Shown here: piece after piece, positions 7,526 through 14,874 of the stretch | Position numbering within the stretch: the stretch's first letter is position 1 | How the letters are laid out: every line of letters starts with the position of its first letter | NCBI GenBank assembly: GCA_964654135.1 | Contig: CAZZHV010000015.1 | Span: 1-26,816 of the forward strand | Length of the DNA stretch: 26,816 bases | Reading direction: 5' to 3' | DNA from: CAMLQK01 sp964654135 | GTDB lineage: Bacteria; Patescibacteriota; Saccharimonadia; Saccharimonadales; UBA4665 | The notes under the pieces: generated by a model | What the model was told of the DNA's origin: nothing | Seen by the model: the letters and a program-made list of their open reading frames with translations, nothing else | The model's database searches: none | Translations under genes and position numbers: made by a program

Positions 7526-8848
7526 ATGAGCGATTCGAGCACCATCCTAGAACAAGCAACGTCAATCCTTAAACAGAATGACCGTGGCCTGTACACCATT
7601 CCGGCTCACGGCCTCTACCCACACCAATGGCTCTGGGATAGTTGTTTTATTGCGCTCGGATGGCGTCACATCGACGTTGAACGCGCCAAAATGGAAATCA
7701 TGAGTCTGCTTCGCGGCCAATGGAAAAACGGCATGGTACCTCATATGGTCTTTACAAGTGGCAAAGCCTACCAGCACGATCATAACGTTTGGCGCAGCTG
7801 GGTAAGCCCGTTTGCCCCCGATGATGTTTTCACGAGTGGCATTTCGCAGCCACCAATGCTGGCCGAAGCCATTGTACGCATTGGCGAAAAAATGGAACTC
7901 ATCGACCGCCGCCATTGGTATCGTCAAGTATTTCCGGCGCTTCTCTCGTATCATCAGTGGCTTTATGCAGATCGTGACCCTCACGGCGAAGGGCTAACAC
8001 TGCAGATTCACCCCTGGGAAACCGGCTTCGATAACACACCGCCATGGATGTACGAACTCCACGAACACCTTTTGCCGTGGTGGATTCGTATTTTGCAGAA
8101 AACTCACCTCGAAACAGTTACCGGCTGGTTCCGTCGTGATACGCGCTTTGTGCCAAGCGAGCAACGCTTTACTAATACTGACGTACTAGCCTTATATGAC
8201 GCGCAGCGCCGCCTCCGACGCAAAGCATACGATATCGATCGCGTATTAGATCATTCTCTGTTTGCTATCGAAGATCTGGCATATAATTCTATCCTTATTC
8301 GCGCAAACGAGCACCTGTTGCAGATCGCCAAGAGCATCCGTGCAACCGTTCCGCCCGAACTCCTTAAATCCATCGAATTAACCCGCAAAACACTCGAAGA
8401 ACTCTGGGACCCTTATACCGAGCAGTACTATTCACGTGATTTTGTCACGCACAAGCTTATCAAAGTCCCAAGCATTGCTGCGCTTCTGCCTCTGTACGCT
8501 GGCTCTATTAGCAAAGAACGAGCCGCTACACTCGTCAAATCCATCGAAAATGAGCATATCTTTGGCCCACCGTACCCAATACCCTCGGCACCCCTTAACT
8601 CGCCATGGTTTAACCCAGAGCGTTACTGGCAGGGCCCAACGTGGTTCAACACCAACTGGCTCATCGCTGATGGCCTTCGTCGCTACGGATACCACGCACA
8701 TGCCGAAGCTATTGTCGAAGGCTCCCTAGAGCTCGTCAAGGCCGGTCATTTTAGCGAATATTTCAATCCGCTCTCTGGTAATCCACTCGGCGCACCTAAC
8801 TTTAGCTGGACTGCCGCCATCGCCATCGACTGGCTCAAATCCAAATAG
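7526..8848 (+). CDS. MGH1/GH63-like glycoside hydrolase
   Basis: 440 residues, probably a single (alpha/alpha)6-barrel domain. Family-like blocks: PHQWLWDSCFIALGW (32-46), ISQPPMLAEA (106-115), HPWETGFDNTPPW (162-174), ERYWQGPTWFNTNW and the C-terminal HFSEYFNPLSG. In this clan an Asp of the WETGxDN block (Asp169 here) and a Glu of the xEYFNP block (Glu411) are the likely acid/base pair; this assignment is by analogy. Relatives hydrolyse mannosylglycerate, glucosylglycerate or alpha-glucosides; the substrate cannot be set. There is no signal peptide, so it is cytoplasmic, perhaps for compatible-solute or glycan turnover. Confidence 0.85.
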   Translation: MSDSSTILEQATSILKQNDRGLYTIPAHGLYPHQWLWDSCFIALGWRHIDVERAKMEIMSLLRGQWKNGMVPHMVFTSGKAYQHDHNVWRSWVSPFAPDDVFTSGISQPPMLAEAIVRIGEKMELIDRRHWYRQVFPALLSYHQWLYADRDPHGEGLTLQIHPWETGFDNTPPWMYELHEHLLPWWIRILQKTHLETVTGWFRRDTRFVPSEQRFTNTDVLALYDAQRRLRRKAYDIDRVLDHSLFAIEDLAYNSILIRANEHLLQIAKSIRATVPPELLKSIELTRKTLEELWDPYTEQYYSRDFVTHKLIKVPSIAALLPLYAGSISKERAATLVKSIENEHIFGPPYPIPSAPLNSPWFNPERYWQGPTWFNTNWLIADGLRRYGYHAHAEAIVEGSLELVKAGHFSEYFNPLSGNPLGAPNFSWTAAIAIDWLKSK

Positions 8849-8850
8849 CT

Positions 8851-8952
8851 AGAAGGAAAGCCCCCTTCAGAACGTCCTGAGCTCGCTAAAAGTATGCTTA
8901 CATAGCACACTTTTACCTTCGTGCGGATTGTTCTTCAAGGAGCTATCCTTCT
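8851..8952. other. Long structured tail-to-tail intergenic element
   Basis: AGAAGGAAAGC (8851-8861) pairs with GCTATCCTTCT (8942-8952) with one mismatch. Inside, CCTTCAGAAC (8864-8873) pairs with GTTCTTCAAGG (8930-8940) with a bulge, and TAAAAGT (8887-8893) pairs with ACTTTTA (8909-8915). It therefore folds as one extended interrupted stem about 100 nt long on either strand. It lies between convergent genes, so a bidirectional terminator is the simplest reading. A stable small RNA is possible. It does not match the SRP, 6S or tmRNA features I know. Confidence 0.5.
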
Positions 8953-8970
8953 TCCACAATAAGCACTCGA

Positions 8971-10194
8971 TTATTCGGTGGGGTCGAGGAGTGTGACACT
9001 TTCGGCAGTGCCGGCAGTTTTGTCGGCCAGCTTCTGTACTTTGCCCAATTTACTCTCGATAGTTCGAGATTTACGGCTGGCGGTATCAATAGTGTTCGTA
9101 GCTTGCACTAGCTTGTCGCGAGTCTTCTCTAACAGATCACCAAACTTACCAAATTCACCCTTAATCACCGTCAAAAGCTCCCAAACCTGGCTGGTCTGCT
9201 CAGCAATTGCCAATGTGCGGAAACCAAGCTGGTAACTGTTTAAAATAGCCGCAATAGTTGTCGGTCCAGCCACTGTTACGCGATAAGTAGATTGCAGCAT
9301 CTCAAAGAGACCAGGCGTACGCAATACCTCTGCATATAGGCCTTCTGTAGGTACATAAAGTACCGCAAAGTCGGTAGTATATGGCGGTACGATATACTTT
9401 TCTTTAATACTCTTGGCTTCGAGCTTAATACGGTTAATCATTGCCTTATGAGCATCTGCAGCTTCGGCAACATCGCCCTTTTCTTCGGCAGCAATCAAGC
9501 GCTGGTAGTCTTCCATAGGGAACTTAGCGTCAATTGGCAGGTAAATAAATCCGTGCTTTGAGCTTTTATCTGGCAGTTTAATAGCAAAATCAACGACGTC
9601 ACGGCTGCTTTCGGATACCATAACCTGCTTTTCGTAGTGATCTTTAATAAAGATCTGTTCCAAAAGATTCTCAAGCTGCACTTCGCCCCAGGTGCCACGC
9701 GTTTTAACATTGGTCAGGACGCGCTTAAAGTCGCTCACATCGCTTGCCAAACCCTGCATTTCGCCCAAACCACGCTGTACTTGCTCAAGGCGTTCACTTA
9801 CGAGCTTAAAGCTCTGGCCAAGACGCTTCTCGAGCGTACTTTGCAGTTTTTCGTCAACCGTAGCGCGCATTTTTTCGAGTTTCTCGGAGTTGTCTTTTTG
9901 GAGACTCTCCAAGCGCCCTTCGACAGTTTTACGGATAAGTTCCAGTTTTTCGTCGTTTTTGTCGCGCATCTGTTCAAGGCGCTTATCAAGCGATTCGCGT
10001 GTCTGTGTAATACCACCAGTAACTTCTTGGCGAAGGTCCTTGTTGGCTTCGGCAAATTCACGACGAGAAAGCGCAAATTCTTCACGCATAACACCGTGTG
10101 ACTGGTTGCCAGCCTGACCACGCTTAAGGAACATAATAACCGCACCGAGGCCAACAAGGTTGGCCAACCCCAAAATCAGAAGAATTATTGTCAT
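8971..10194 (-). CDS. rmuC: DNA recombination protein RmuC
   Basis: 407 residues. One N-terminal membrane helix (about 2-23) is followed by a long coiled coil (about 40-145; heptad-rich with repeats such as EKLEKMRATVDEKLQSTLEKR). The RmuC nuclease-like domain includes TRGTWGEVQLENLLEQIF, FAIKLP, YLPIDAKFPMEDYQ and VLYVPTEGLYAEVL. RmuC limits DNA rearrangements at inverted repeats and belongs to the PD-(D/E)xK-like fold group. The start lies 7 nt from TATAAT with no leader. Confidence 0.96.
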   Translation of the reverse strand: MTIILLILGLANLVGLGAVIMFLKRGQAGNQSHGVMREEFALSRREFAEANKDLRQEVTGGITQTRESLDKRLEQMRDKNDEKLELIRKTVEGRLESLQKDNSEKLEKMRATVDEKLQSTLEKRLGQSFKLVSERLEQVQRGLGEMQGLASDVSDFKRVLTNVKTRGTWGEVQLENLLEQIFIKDHYEKQVMVSESSRDVVDFAIKLPDKSSKHGFIYLPIDAKFPMEDYQRLIAAEEKGDVAEAADAHKAMINRIKLEAKSIKEKYIVPPYTTDFAVLYVPTEGLYAEVLRTPGLFEMLQSTYRVTVAGPTTIAAILNSYQLGFRTLAIAEQTSQVWELLTVIKGEFGKFGDLLEKTRDKLVQATNTIDTASRKSRTIESKLGKVQKLADKTAGTAESVTLLDPTE

Positions 10195-10201
10195 AGTTTT
10201 T

Positions 10202-10207
10202 ATTATA
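10202..10207 (-). promoter_or_regulatory. -10 box of rmuC (leaderless)
   Basis: TATAAT on the minus strand, 7 nt from the ATG at 10194. Confidence 0.65.
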
Positions 10208-10225
10208 CCCCTTATGCTTCACCTT

Positions 10226-10250
10226 AAAAACCCGGGGATGTCCCGGGTTT
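10226..10250 (-). terminator. Rho-independent terminator upstream of rmuC
   Basis: On the minus strand AAACCCGGG and CCCGGGTTT form a 9-bp stem with a 5-nt loop, followed by a T run. It ends the PAP2 transcript before the rmuC promoter. Confidence 0.85.
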
Positions 10251-10318
10251 GGTGGAAGCCTCACACTTCCTAATTTCAATATACGCCCGCTTTTTCAAAA
10301 CCACAAGCGTTTTAATCA

Positions 10319-10963
10319 CTAATCGAGGCGGAAAAATACACGCAGCGGTTGCGGTGCAACACGTGTAAGCGATACCACAAACAAACCGACCAAGAAGCCC
10401 CCAATAACATCGAGTGGCAAGTGTACCCCAAGATAAATACGAGATAGTGCCACAAGCGCAATCCAGACAAAGACAATCCAGCGCCAAGCTTTAGGCAAGT
10501 ATGGCAATAATGTAAGTGCCACTACTGTTGCAACAGTAGTGTGACCAGATGGAAATCCAGCGCCAGTTTCGACAGATCGACGATGAAAATCACTCAAAAT
10601 ATCAGCTGGACGACCACGATCGATACCTTCTTTGAGAATAAAATCGAGGCCGTAGCCACCAATAATAACCGCCGCAAGGCGCCATGCTAAGCGATACATA
10701 CGGAACGCCGTTGCAATAGCAACACTCGCACAAGCCGCCCACACACTACCGCCGATCATGGTAATAGCCAGTCCGGCGGCCTTAAGGCCATCAGACATGT
10801 TATTAAGCCCGTGAAAAAGGCTCACTTCCCAGCCTGCTAAGTCGTGCTTTGATCTAACTACGAGAATTGTAGTGATGACCAACCAGATAAATGAGAGGAG
10901 AAAGCCCGCTAGATACCAAATGCGGTGCGTTTCATATATTGTTGTGTCTGTGTTTGCTTTCAT
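10319..10963 (-). CDS. PAP2-superfamily membrane phosphatase
   Basis: 214 residues with about five to six hydrophobic helices. All three phosphatase motifs are present: KEGIDRGRP (KX6RP, 111-119), PSGH (138-141) and SRIYLGVHLPLD (SRX5HX3D, 174-185). Such enzymes dephosphorylate phosphatidic acid, undecaprenyl diphosphate or related lipids at the membrane. Specificity for undecaprenyl diphosphate recycling (a BacA-like job) is possible but not shown. It starts 13 nt after the glycosylase stop, with its own TATACT box inside that junction. Confidence 0.93.
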   Translation of the reverse strand: MKANTDTTIYETHRIWYLAGFLLSFIWLVITTILVVRSKHDLAGWEVSLFHGLNNMSDGLKAAGLAITMIGGSVWAACASVAIATAFRMYRLAWRLAAVIIGGYGLDFILKEGIDRGRPADILSDFHRRSVETGAGFPSGHTTVATVVALTLLPYLPKAWRWIVFVWIALVALSRIYLGVHLPLDVIGGFLVGLFVVSLTRVAPQPLRVFFRLD

Positions 10964-10969
10964 ACGCCA

Positions 10970-10975
10970 AGTATA
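10970..10975 (-). promoter_or_regulatory. -10 box of the PAP2 gene (leaderless)
   Basis: TATACT on the minus strand, 6 nt from the ATG at 10963, ending at the glycosylase stop codon. Confidence 0.55.
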
Positions 10976-11557
10976 TCATTTGGCAGGCTTGGAAACGTAC
11001 GAATTATCGCGAATGTAAAATCTCCAGGGCTTATCTTGAGCTTGCGATATACCAATGCGTGTCGTTTGCACAATTTCGTCTTCTCTAAGGCTCGGTTCCA
11101 TCTGTAATTGCAGCGGCTTTGCACGTAAATCATGACCATTCCAGGAAGTATCTATACCGAGTGCTTTACACAGCTTAGCCGGACCATTAGTGAGCTGCCC
11201 ATCCGGCAGACCAGGACGATTACCGCGCAGCACATTCCACCCGCTCAGCGGCTCTACGGCGCGCAACAGCACTGCCGACCCCTCGCCAGCCGGCCCTGTT
11301 ACGACGTTCATGCAATAGTGCATACCATACGTAAAATACACATACAGATAACCAGCAGGACCAAACATCACATCTGTACGAGGTGTTTTACCTTTATAAC
11401 TATGACTGGCAGCATCAGACTGGTGGTAAGCTTCTGTCTCGACTATTTTGAGGCGAATATCGCCGATATCTTGGTGCATAACAAGCTCACAGCCAAGTAA
11501 TCGCTTGGCACAGGTTATGGGGTCATCAAGTAATACTGCAAACGTATCTGTTCTCAT
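10976..11557 (-). CDS. mpg: 3-methyladenine DNA glycosylase, AAG/MPG family
   Basis: 193 residues, a typical bacterial AAG length. The catalytic segment is KIVETEAYHQSDAASHSYKGKTPRT (the Glu of VETEAY activates the attacking water), followed by MFGPAGYLYVYFTYGMHYCMNVV and the LTNGPAKLCKALGI binding-loop region. It excises alkylated and deaminated purines in base-excision repair. TATACT 8 nt upstream gives a near-leaderless start. No truncation seen. Confidence 0.95.
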   Translation of the reverse strand: MRTDTFAVLLDDPITCAKRLLGCELVMHQDIGDIRLKIVETEAYHQSDAASHSYKGKTPRTDVMFGPAGYLYVYFTYGMHYCMNVVTGPAGEGSAVLLRAVEPLSGWNVLRGNRPGLPDGQLTNGPAKLCKALGIDTSWNGHDLRAKPLQLQMEPSLREDEIVQTTRIGISQAQDKPWRFYIRDNSYVSKPAK

Positions 11558-11565
11558 TACGTTCT

Positions 11566-11571
11566 AGTATA
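11566..11571 (-). promoter_or_regulatory. -10 box of the AAG glycosylase gene
   Basis: TATACT on the minus strand, 8 nt from the ATG at 11557. Confidence 0.6.
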
Positions 11572-11593
11572 CCTCATACTAAGCATGAGGGTA

Positions 11594-11622
11594 TTGCATT
11601 TTAAGCATAAATGTTGTATAAT
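11594..11622 (+). promoter_or_regulatory. Promoter of cassette A
   Basis: TTGCAT (11594-11599), 17-bp spacer, TATAAT (11617-11622), the last preceded by TG. It lies in AT-rich sequence outside the high-GC block. The predicted transcript starts near 11629, leaving a leader that contains the 5' repeat arm. Confidence 0.75.
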
Positions 11623-11653
11623 ACACAGGTTATTGGTTCGTCCTGTAACGTAC

Positions 11654-11665
11654 TTTGAGAAGGAG
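11654..11665 (+). repeat. Cassette A inverted repeat, 5' arm (contains a Shine-Dalgarno)
   Basis: TTTGAGAAGGAG is perfectly complementary (12 bp) to 14110-14121, about 2.45 kb away. The arm includes the AAGGAG that precedes the GTG at 11673. Confidence 0.75.
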
Positions 11666-11672
11666 TTGATAC

Positions 11673-11702
11673 GTGTATTGCACTAAGCCCATGGCACCAT
11701 GA
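11673..11702 (+). CDS. Possible 9-aa leader peptide of cassette A
   Basis: A strong AAGGAG lies 7 nt upstream of GTG. The short frame reads MYCTKPMAP and ends in TGA, overlapping an ATG (ATGA, 11699-11702) that opens a 74-codon frame to 11923. That second frame has GC-rich third positions only up to about 11820, where the membrane-protein frame takes over. Either a translated coupling leader or the remains of a frameshifted start is possible. The arrangement is visible; translation is not shown. Confidence 0.3.
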   Translation: MYCTKPMAP

Positions 11703-11750
11703 GTTTGGTGCAGTACACGGCAACCAAAGAGACTTTTAAGGAAACCTGCC

Positions 11751-12149
11751 TTGTCCCCTCGGATATCGTCCCCCACACTGCCACGAAACCCGTCGAGAAC
11801 TGCAAGCGTCTGCGGCCGGCTCATGTCGACTGTTACACTCGCGGTTGTCGCGTTCGTGGTATGGTTTGCGTACGAGGTCAACCAGTTCGCGTTCAGCATC
11901 TTCCTTCGGGAAACGCTGTTTGATTCGCCGCTGGGCAGCCTGTACGTCGCACTACTCAGCACCCTCATCGGCGGAGCCTGGAGCCAGAAGTTGTTTACCG
12001 ACTTCATGCCCGACTCTCCGTGGTGGTACGTCAAGCGTTCGTCAGCACTCACGTGCGGATTTATCGTTGGCGCAAGCTGCAATGTCGTGGGCGACATCAT
12101 CGTTAGCTACTTCTACATCGTGCACTGCATCACGCAGCTGCACTTCTAG
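11751..12149 (+). CDS. Small membrane protein A1, first main gene of cassette A
   Basis: The TTG at 11751 has an AAGGA 8 nt upstream and gives 132 residues. The ATG at 11823 gives 108 residues but lacks a Shine-Dalgarno. Coding-like third positions are clear only from 11823, so the N-terminus is uncertain. About three hydrophobic segments follow (VTLAVVAFVVWFAYEV; LYVALLSTLIGGAW; the C-terminal GFIVGASCNVV...SYFYIV). There is no recognised family. It is followed after 24 nt by A2 with its own ribosome-binding region. GC and codon use differ sharply from the glycosylase upstream. Confidence 0.6.
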   Translation: MSPRISSPTLPRNPSRTASVCGRLMSTVTLAVVAFVVWFAYEVNQFAFSIFLRETLFDSPLGSLYVALLSTLIGGAWSQKLFTDFMPDSPWWYVKRSSALTCGFIVGASCNVVGDIIVSYFYIVHCITQLHF

Positions 12150-12173
12150 TACAAGAGAACGGAACACGAAAAC

Positions 12174-12359
12174 ATGGCGAAGAAGCCTATCTACTCGGAA
12201 CTCTCCGACATCACCGGCCAGCCGGACCACCCTTCTATCAAGAACCACGATGGTCCTGCCACCCCGGATAAATTGCCGCGAACCAGTGCCGACAACTTCC
12301 TCGATGACCTCGCCGCCCGCGCATCCGCGGCTGCCGACGAGGACGGAGACGAAGGCTAG
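12174..12359 (+). CDS. Small acidic protein A2, unknown
   Basis: 61 residues, hydrophilic, with an acidic C-terminus (DEDGDEG) after an Ala-rich helix (LDDLAARASAAA). It is preceded by AGAGAACGGA at a workable distance. Third positions are GC-rich, supporting real coding. There is no recognised domain. It lies between a membrane protein and A3 in what appears to be one polycistron. Confidence 0.6.
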   Translation: MAKKPIYSELSDITGQPDHPSIKNHDGPATPDKLPRTSADNFLDDLAARASAAADEDGDEG

Positions 12360-12421
12360 TAGAAGCGCCTCTCACGTCACGTCGCAACCACTCGCAGTAC
12401 AAGGAAGAAGGAACCAGAACG

Positions 12422-12805
12422 ATGGACCTCAACAAGCAGCAGCCGGGATCGCCCGAGACCGTAACCTCGATCGCTTCGTCGATCACCTGGGGCGACGGCT
12501 TCCGCTTTCCCAAGCGTCCCGTACACCTGCCCGTCACCGACGGCATCCACAGCACCCTGTTGCCCAACGGCGACATCGAGCTGGACTTCATCCTGCCCGC
12601 TCTCACGAGCGAGACGGAGCTGAGGCACGGAGCTGTCATGTACGCGGGCGACCAGCGTTCCGGAGACCACAAGACGCGCAGCACCAAGCAGCACCACGTG
12701 TGCGACTCGGGTACGTGCGTCCACGACGACTTGCCGGCGCCGCGCGTCAACGGTGAGCAGAAGACCACCACACCGGTCGTTCCTCTCTGGCTCGCCGCGC
12801 TCTAG
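12422..12805 (+). CDS. Unknown soluble protein A3
   Basis: 127 residues after a good AAGGAAGAAGGAA ribosome-binding region. A central HSTLLPNGDIELDFILPAL stretch looks like beta structure. A HHVCDSGTCVHDD segment (CX4C with flanking His/Asp) could bind metal or form a disulfide. No family recognised. Strong third-position G/C bias. It is the third gene of the cassette A operon, 62 nt after A2. Confidence 0.65.
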   Translation: MDLNKQQPGSPETVTSIASSITWGDGFRFPKRPVHLPVTDGIHSTLLPNGDIELDFILPALTSETELRHGAVMYAGDQRSGDHKTRSTKQHHVCDSGTCVHDDLPAPRVNGEQKTTTPVVPLWLAAL

Positions 12806-12864
12806 CCCGTCCATCCATCCTGTTTCACCCAACCCGGTTTAACCGCCGAGAACGGAGCAACACT

Positions 12865-13992
12865 ATGAGCAACAGCACGCGTCACAGCGGACGTAACGAC
12901 CTTCGGGCCGGCTACGGCAAGCTCGGCGAACTGGCAGTCCCCGCGAACGAGCAGATCGTCGACCTGGCAACCCTGTCGGACCACGTGGTCCTCACTGTCG
13001 ACGGCATCCGCCTCGACGCCGTGAAGGTCCTCAGCGAACTGGCCAGCGAAGAGATGCAGCACATCCTGCAGGCCAGTCCGCACGACCTGCTGCTCGTCAG
13101 TGCCAGCGAAACCGTTCTGTTCGGTCAGCGCACCATCCCCCTGAGGGACCTGGCCACGAACGGCAAGCTGTACATGGGCAACAAGTGCTTCGACCTGCAC
13201 CTGATCGAGACCCGTCTGATGGGAATCCGACAGCTGCTGGAGCCCAAGCCGACCCCGGTCGACTTGGAGACGCTCCCGGCTGACGCAACCGTCACCTTGG
13301 ACAACATCGTGGTCAACGCCCACAAGCTTCGACAGCTCGCGCTCAAGAAGCTCACCGGCACCCCGGCAGAGAACCGCAAGTTCCAGCTGGTCGAAATCGA
13401 CTCGGCAAAGGACACCGGCCTGTACCACAACAAGGTCACGCTGGAGCACCTGTCGGCCGACGACGTCTACGTCATCGGAGCACACGAGTACGAGCGCATC
13501 GAGGTTGAGCAGCTGCTCATCTTCAACGCGCGCAAGCTGAGCCCGAAGAACATCCTCCAGCGCTTCACCGACTCGGTGAAAGCCGACTGGGAGGGCTTCA
13601 AGGCCGAAGCGAACGCGTGGTACGAGAAGCACCCGCTTCTGTCCAAGCTGCTGATCGTGGTGCTGACCGCCTCCGTGGCGATCCGCATCCTGAAGTTCAC
13701 CGACCTGGTGGACGTCATCGGCAGGAACATGCTGGGCTACATGCAGGAAAGCATCCTCGACCCCAACGGCAACGTCGCCACGTCCGTCATCCTCGGCAAC
13801 TCCAACATGGAGGTGGCCCTCGGACTGATCGACCTGGTGTTCATCGCCTTCGGGGGCTACATCGGATACCGCATCACCCGCAAGAGCAACAAGCCGCTCC
13901 GCAACATCCCGTTCGGCGTACTCGCCGGCATCCTGGTGTTCCGTGGCGTGCAGCTGATCGTCTTCGTCGCGTTCGCGTCGACGCTGCACTGA
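12865..13992 (+). CDS. Membrane-anchored protein A4 with a tandem ~100-residue duplication
   Basis: 375 residues, Shine-Dalgarno GAACGGAG before ATG. Residues 32-131 and 132-228 align without gaps as two copies of one domain (VDLATL.. with VDLETL..; IPLRDL.. with VTLEHL.., each 59 residues into its copy). A basic/aromatic linker (about 235-255) leads to three hydrophobic helices (257-277, 315-337, 347-373). The topology suggests a repeat-containing soluble domain held at a membrane. No family recognised; a binding or adaptor role is only a guess. It is the last and largest gene of cassette A and its codon use is strongly G/C-ending. Confidence 0.85.
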   Translation: MSNSTRHSGRNDLRAGYGKLGELAVPANEQIVDLATLSDHVVLTVDGIRLDAVKVLSELASEEMQHILQASPHDLLLVSASETVLFGQRTIPLRDLATNGKLYMGNKCFDLHLIETRLMGIRQLLEPKPTPVDLETLPADATVTLDNIVVNAHKLRQLALKKLTGTPAENRKFQLVEIDSAKDTGLYHNKVTLEHLSADDVYVIGAHEYERIEVEQLLIFNARKLSPKNILQRFTDSVKADWEGFKAEANAWYEKHPLLSKLLIVVLTASVAIRILKFTDLVDVIGRNMLGYMQESILDPNGNVATSVILGNSNMEVALGLIDLVFIAFGGYIGYRITRKSNKPLRNIPFGVLAGILVFRGVQLIVFVAFASTLH

Positions 13993-14037
13993 TCATTCCC
14001 GTCGCAACCGCGCCGGAACTGCACTTCGGGTGAACTA

Positions 14038-14078
14038 GGGTGGCGACTGTCACAGCAACATCGTGGCAGTCGCCTCCC
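14038..14078 (+). terminator. 3' hairpin of cassette A
   Basis: GGCGACTGTCAC pairs with GTGGCAGTCGCC (12 bp, one G-U, 9-nt loop), extended by GGG/CCC past a mismatch. There is no strong U-tract; it may terminate or cap the mRNA 3' end. It sits between the last stop codon and the 3' repeat arm. Confidence 0.7.
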
Positions 14079-14109
14079 CTATCCCTACCGTCTTTCCAAT
14101 TGCCAATCT

Positions 14110-14121
14110 CTCCTTCTCAAA
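14110..14121 (+). repeat. Cassette A inverted repeat, 3' arm (anti-Shine-Dalgarno-like)
   Basis: CTCCTTCTCAAA is perfectly complementary to 11654-11665. It marks the return from GC-rich to AT-rich sequence. The sense RNA would carry an anti-SD-like CUCCUUCUC. Confidence 0.75.
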
Positions 14122-14177
14122 AATCACCCCTGCTACTACTCATGAATATTCATGTGTGATACTAGCGGTGAAGCATA

Positions 14178-14747
14178 CTATTTCTTAAGATTTTCGCGGC
14201 CCCATTTGAGCGTGCGAGCCATCCACAATAATTCAGCATATGCATCGCCAACGTTTTTGGTATAGCGTTCGGCATATTCGTCGTGCATCGTACCACTTTC
14301 GTCGAATATGTCCTGTACGCGCGGGAAGTATACACTCCAAGACGTTGCTACAAGACCCATTTCGCGAACGGTTGTGACGAGTGCTTCAACACCACGAACA
14401 CCGCCCCAGGCACCGTTTGATGCTCCGGCGAGTGCTATCGGTTTATGGTTGTAGTTCGCGAGTTCGCTATCAAGCATTCGCTTGAGCGTGCCCGGAAAAC
14501 TGTGGTTATATTCTGGAGTTACGACAAAAAAAGCATCGGCACGTTCGGTAATGGCTGTGTACTTCGAGTCTTTGCCCTCTGGGTCATTGCCATCGCCTTC
14601 AAAGTTAAAATCATTAGGATCAACGAAAATAATCTCTACATTGGGCAAGCTACGGCCAAAATCTGCCACATAACGTGCAGCCTTGATAGATTCGCGTTTA
14701 ATGCGTTTAGTGCCTGCAAGCACGGCGATCACAATAGTATCGTCCAT
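14178..14747 (-). CDS. NADPH-dependent FMN reductase (flavodoxin-like fold)
   Basis: 189 residues. The N-terminal AVLAGTKRIKRESIKAARYV stretch takes the place of the FMN-phosphate loop, and the VVTPEYNHSFPGTLKRMLD segment is the hallmark of the family. ALAGASNGAWGGVRGVEALV matches the flavin-binding GG-containing loop. The enzyme reduces FMN or quinones in the cytoplasm. An AGGAG Shine-Dalgarno precedes the ATG, unlike most native genes here. It faces the cassette B promoter divergently. Confidence 0.93.
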   Translation of the reverse strand: MDDTIVIAVLAGTKRIKRESIKAARYVADFGRSLPNVEIIFVDPNDFNFEGDGNDPEGKDSKYTAITERADAFFVVTPEYNHSFPGTLKRMLDSELANYNHKPIALAGASNGAWGGVRGVEALVTTVREMGLVATSWSVYFPRVQDIFDESGTMHDEYAERYTKNVGDAYAELLWMARTLKWGRENLKK

Positions 14748-14768
14748 AATAAATCTCCTATTTACCCT

Positions 14769-14774
14769 ATAATA
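14769..14774 (-). promoter_or_regulatory. -10 box of the FMN reductase
   Basis: TATTAT on the minus strand, about 21 nt from the ATG, leaving room for the AGGAG ribosome-binding site. Confidence 0.5.
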
Positions 14775-14800
14775 CCAAAGTAGTTATCGATGGTCTCTAA

Positions 14801-14829
14801 TTGAATCTAAACTTAAAAAATGGTATAGT
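14801..14829 (+). promoter_or_regulatory. Promoter of cassette B
   Basis: TTGAAT (14801-14806), 17-bp spacer, TATAGT (14824-14829). Transcription would begin near 14836, exactly where the 5' repeat arm begins. Confidence 0.7.
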
Positions 14830-14836
14830 ATGCTCA

Positions 14837-14848
14837 CTCTCGAGTCGT
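14837..14848 (+). repeat. Cassette B inverted repeat, 5' arm at the predicted mRNA 5' end
   Basis: CTCTCGAGTCGT is perfectly complementary (12 bp) to 15425-15436. It lies 12 nt upstream of the GGAGG Shine-Dalgarno. Confidence 0.8.
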
Positions 14849-14874
14849 ACCAGAATTTCTGGAGGTTAACAGTT

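Noticed and set aside
11845..12756. Plus-strand frame of 303 codons overlapping A1-A3
   Set aside because: The Ser/Thr/Arg-rich translation is typical of an off-frame in GC-rich DNA and conflicts with three better-supported ORFs that have SD sites.
12802..13989. Minus-strand frame of 395 codons opposite A4
   Set aside because: GC-rich genes leave long antisense frames; the plus frame has the SD, a coherent repeat structure and membrane helices, while the antisense product is low-complexity Asp/Val/Gln.
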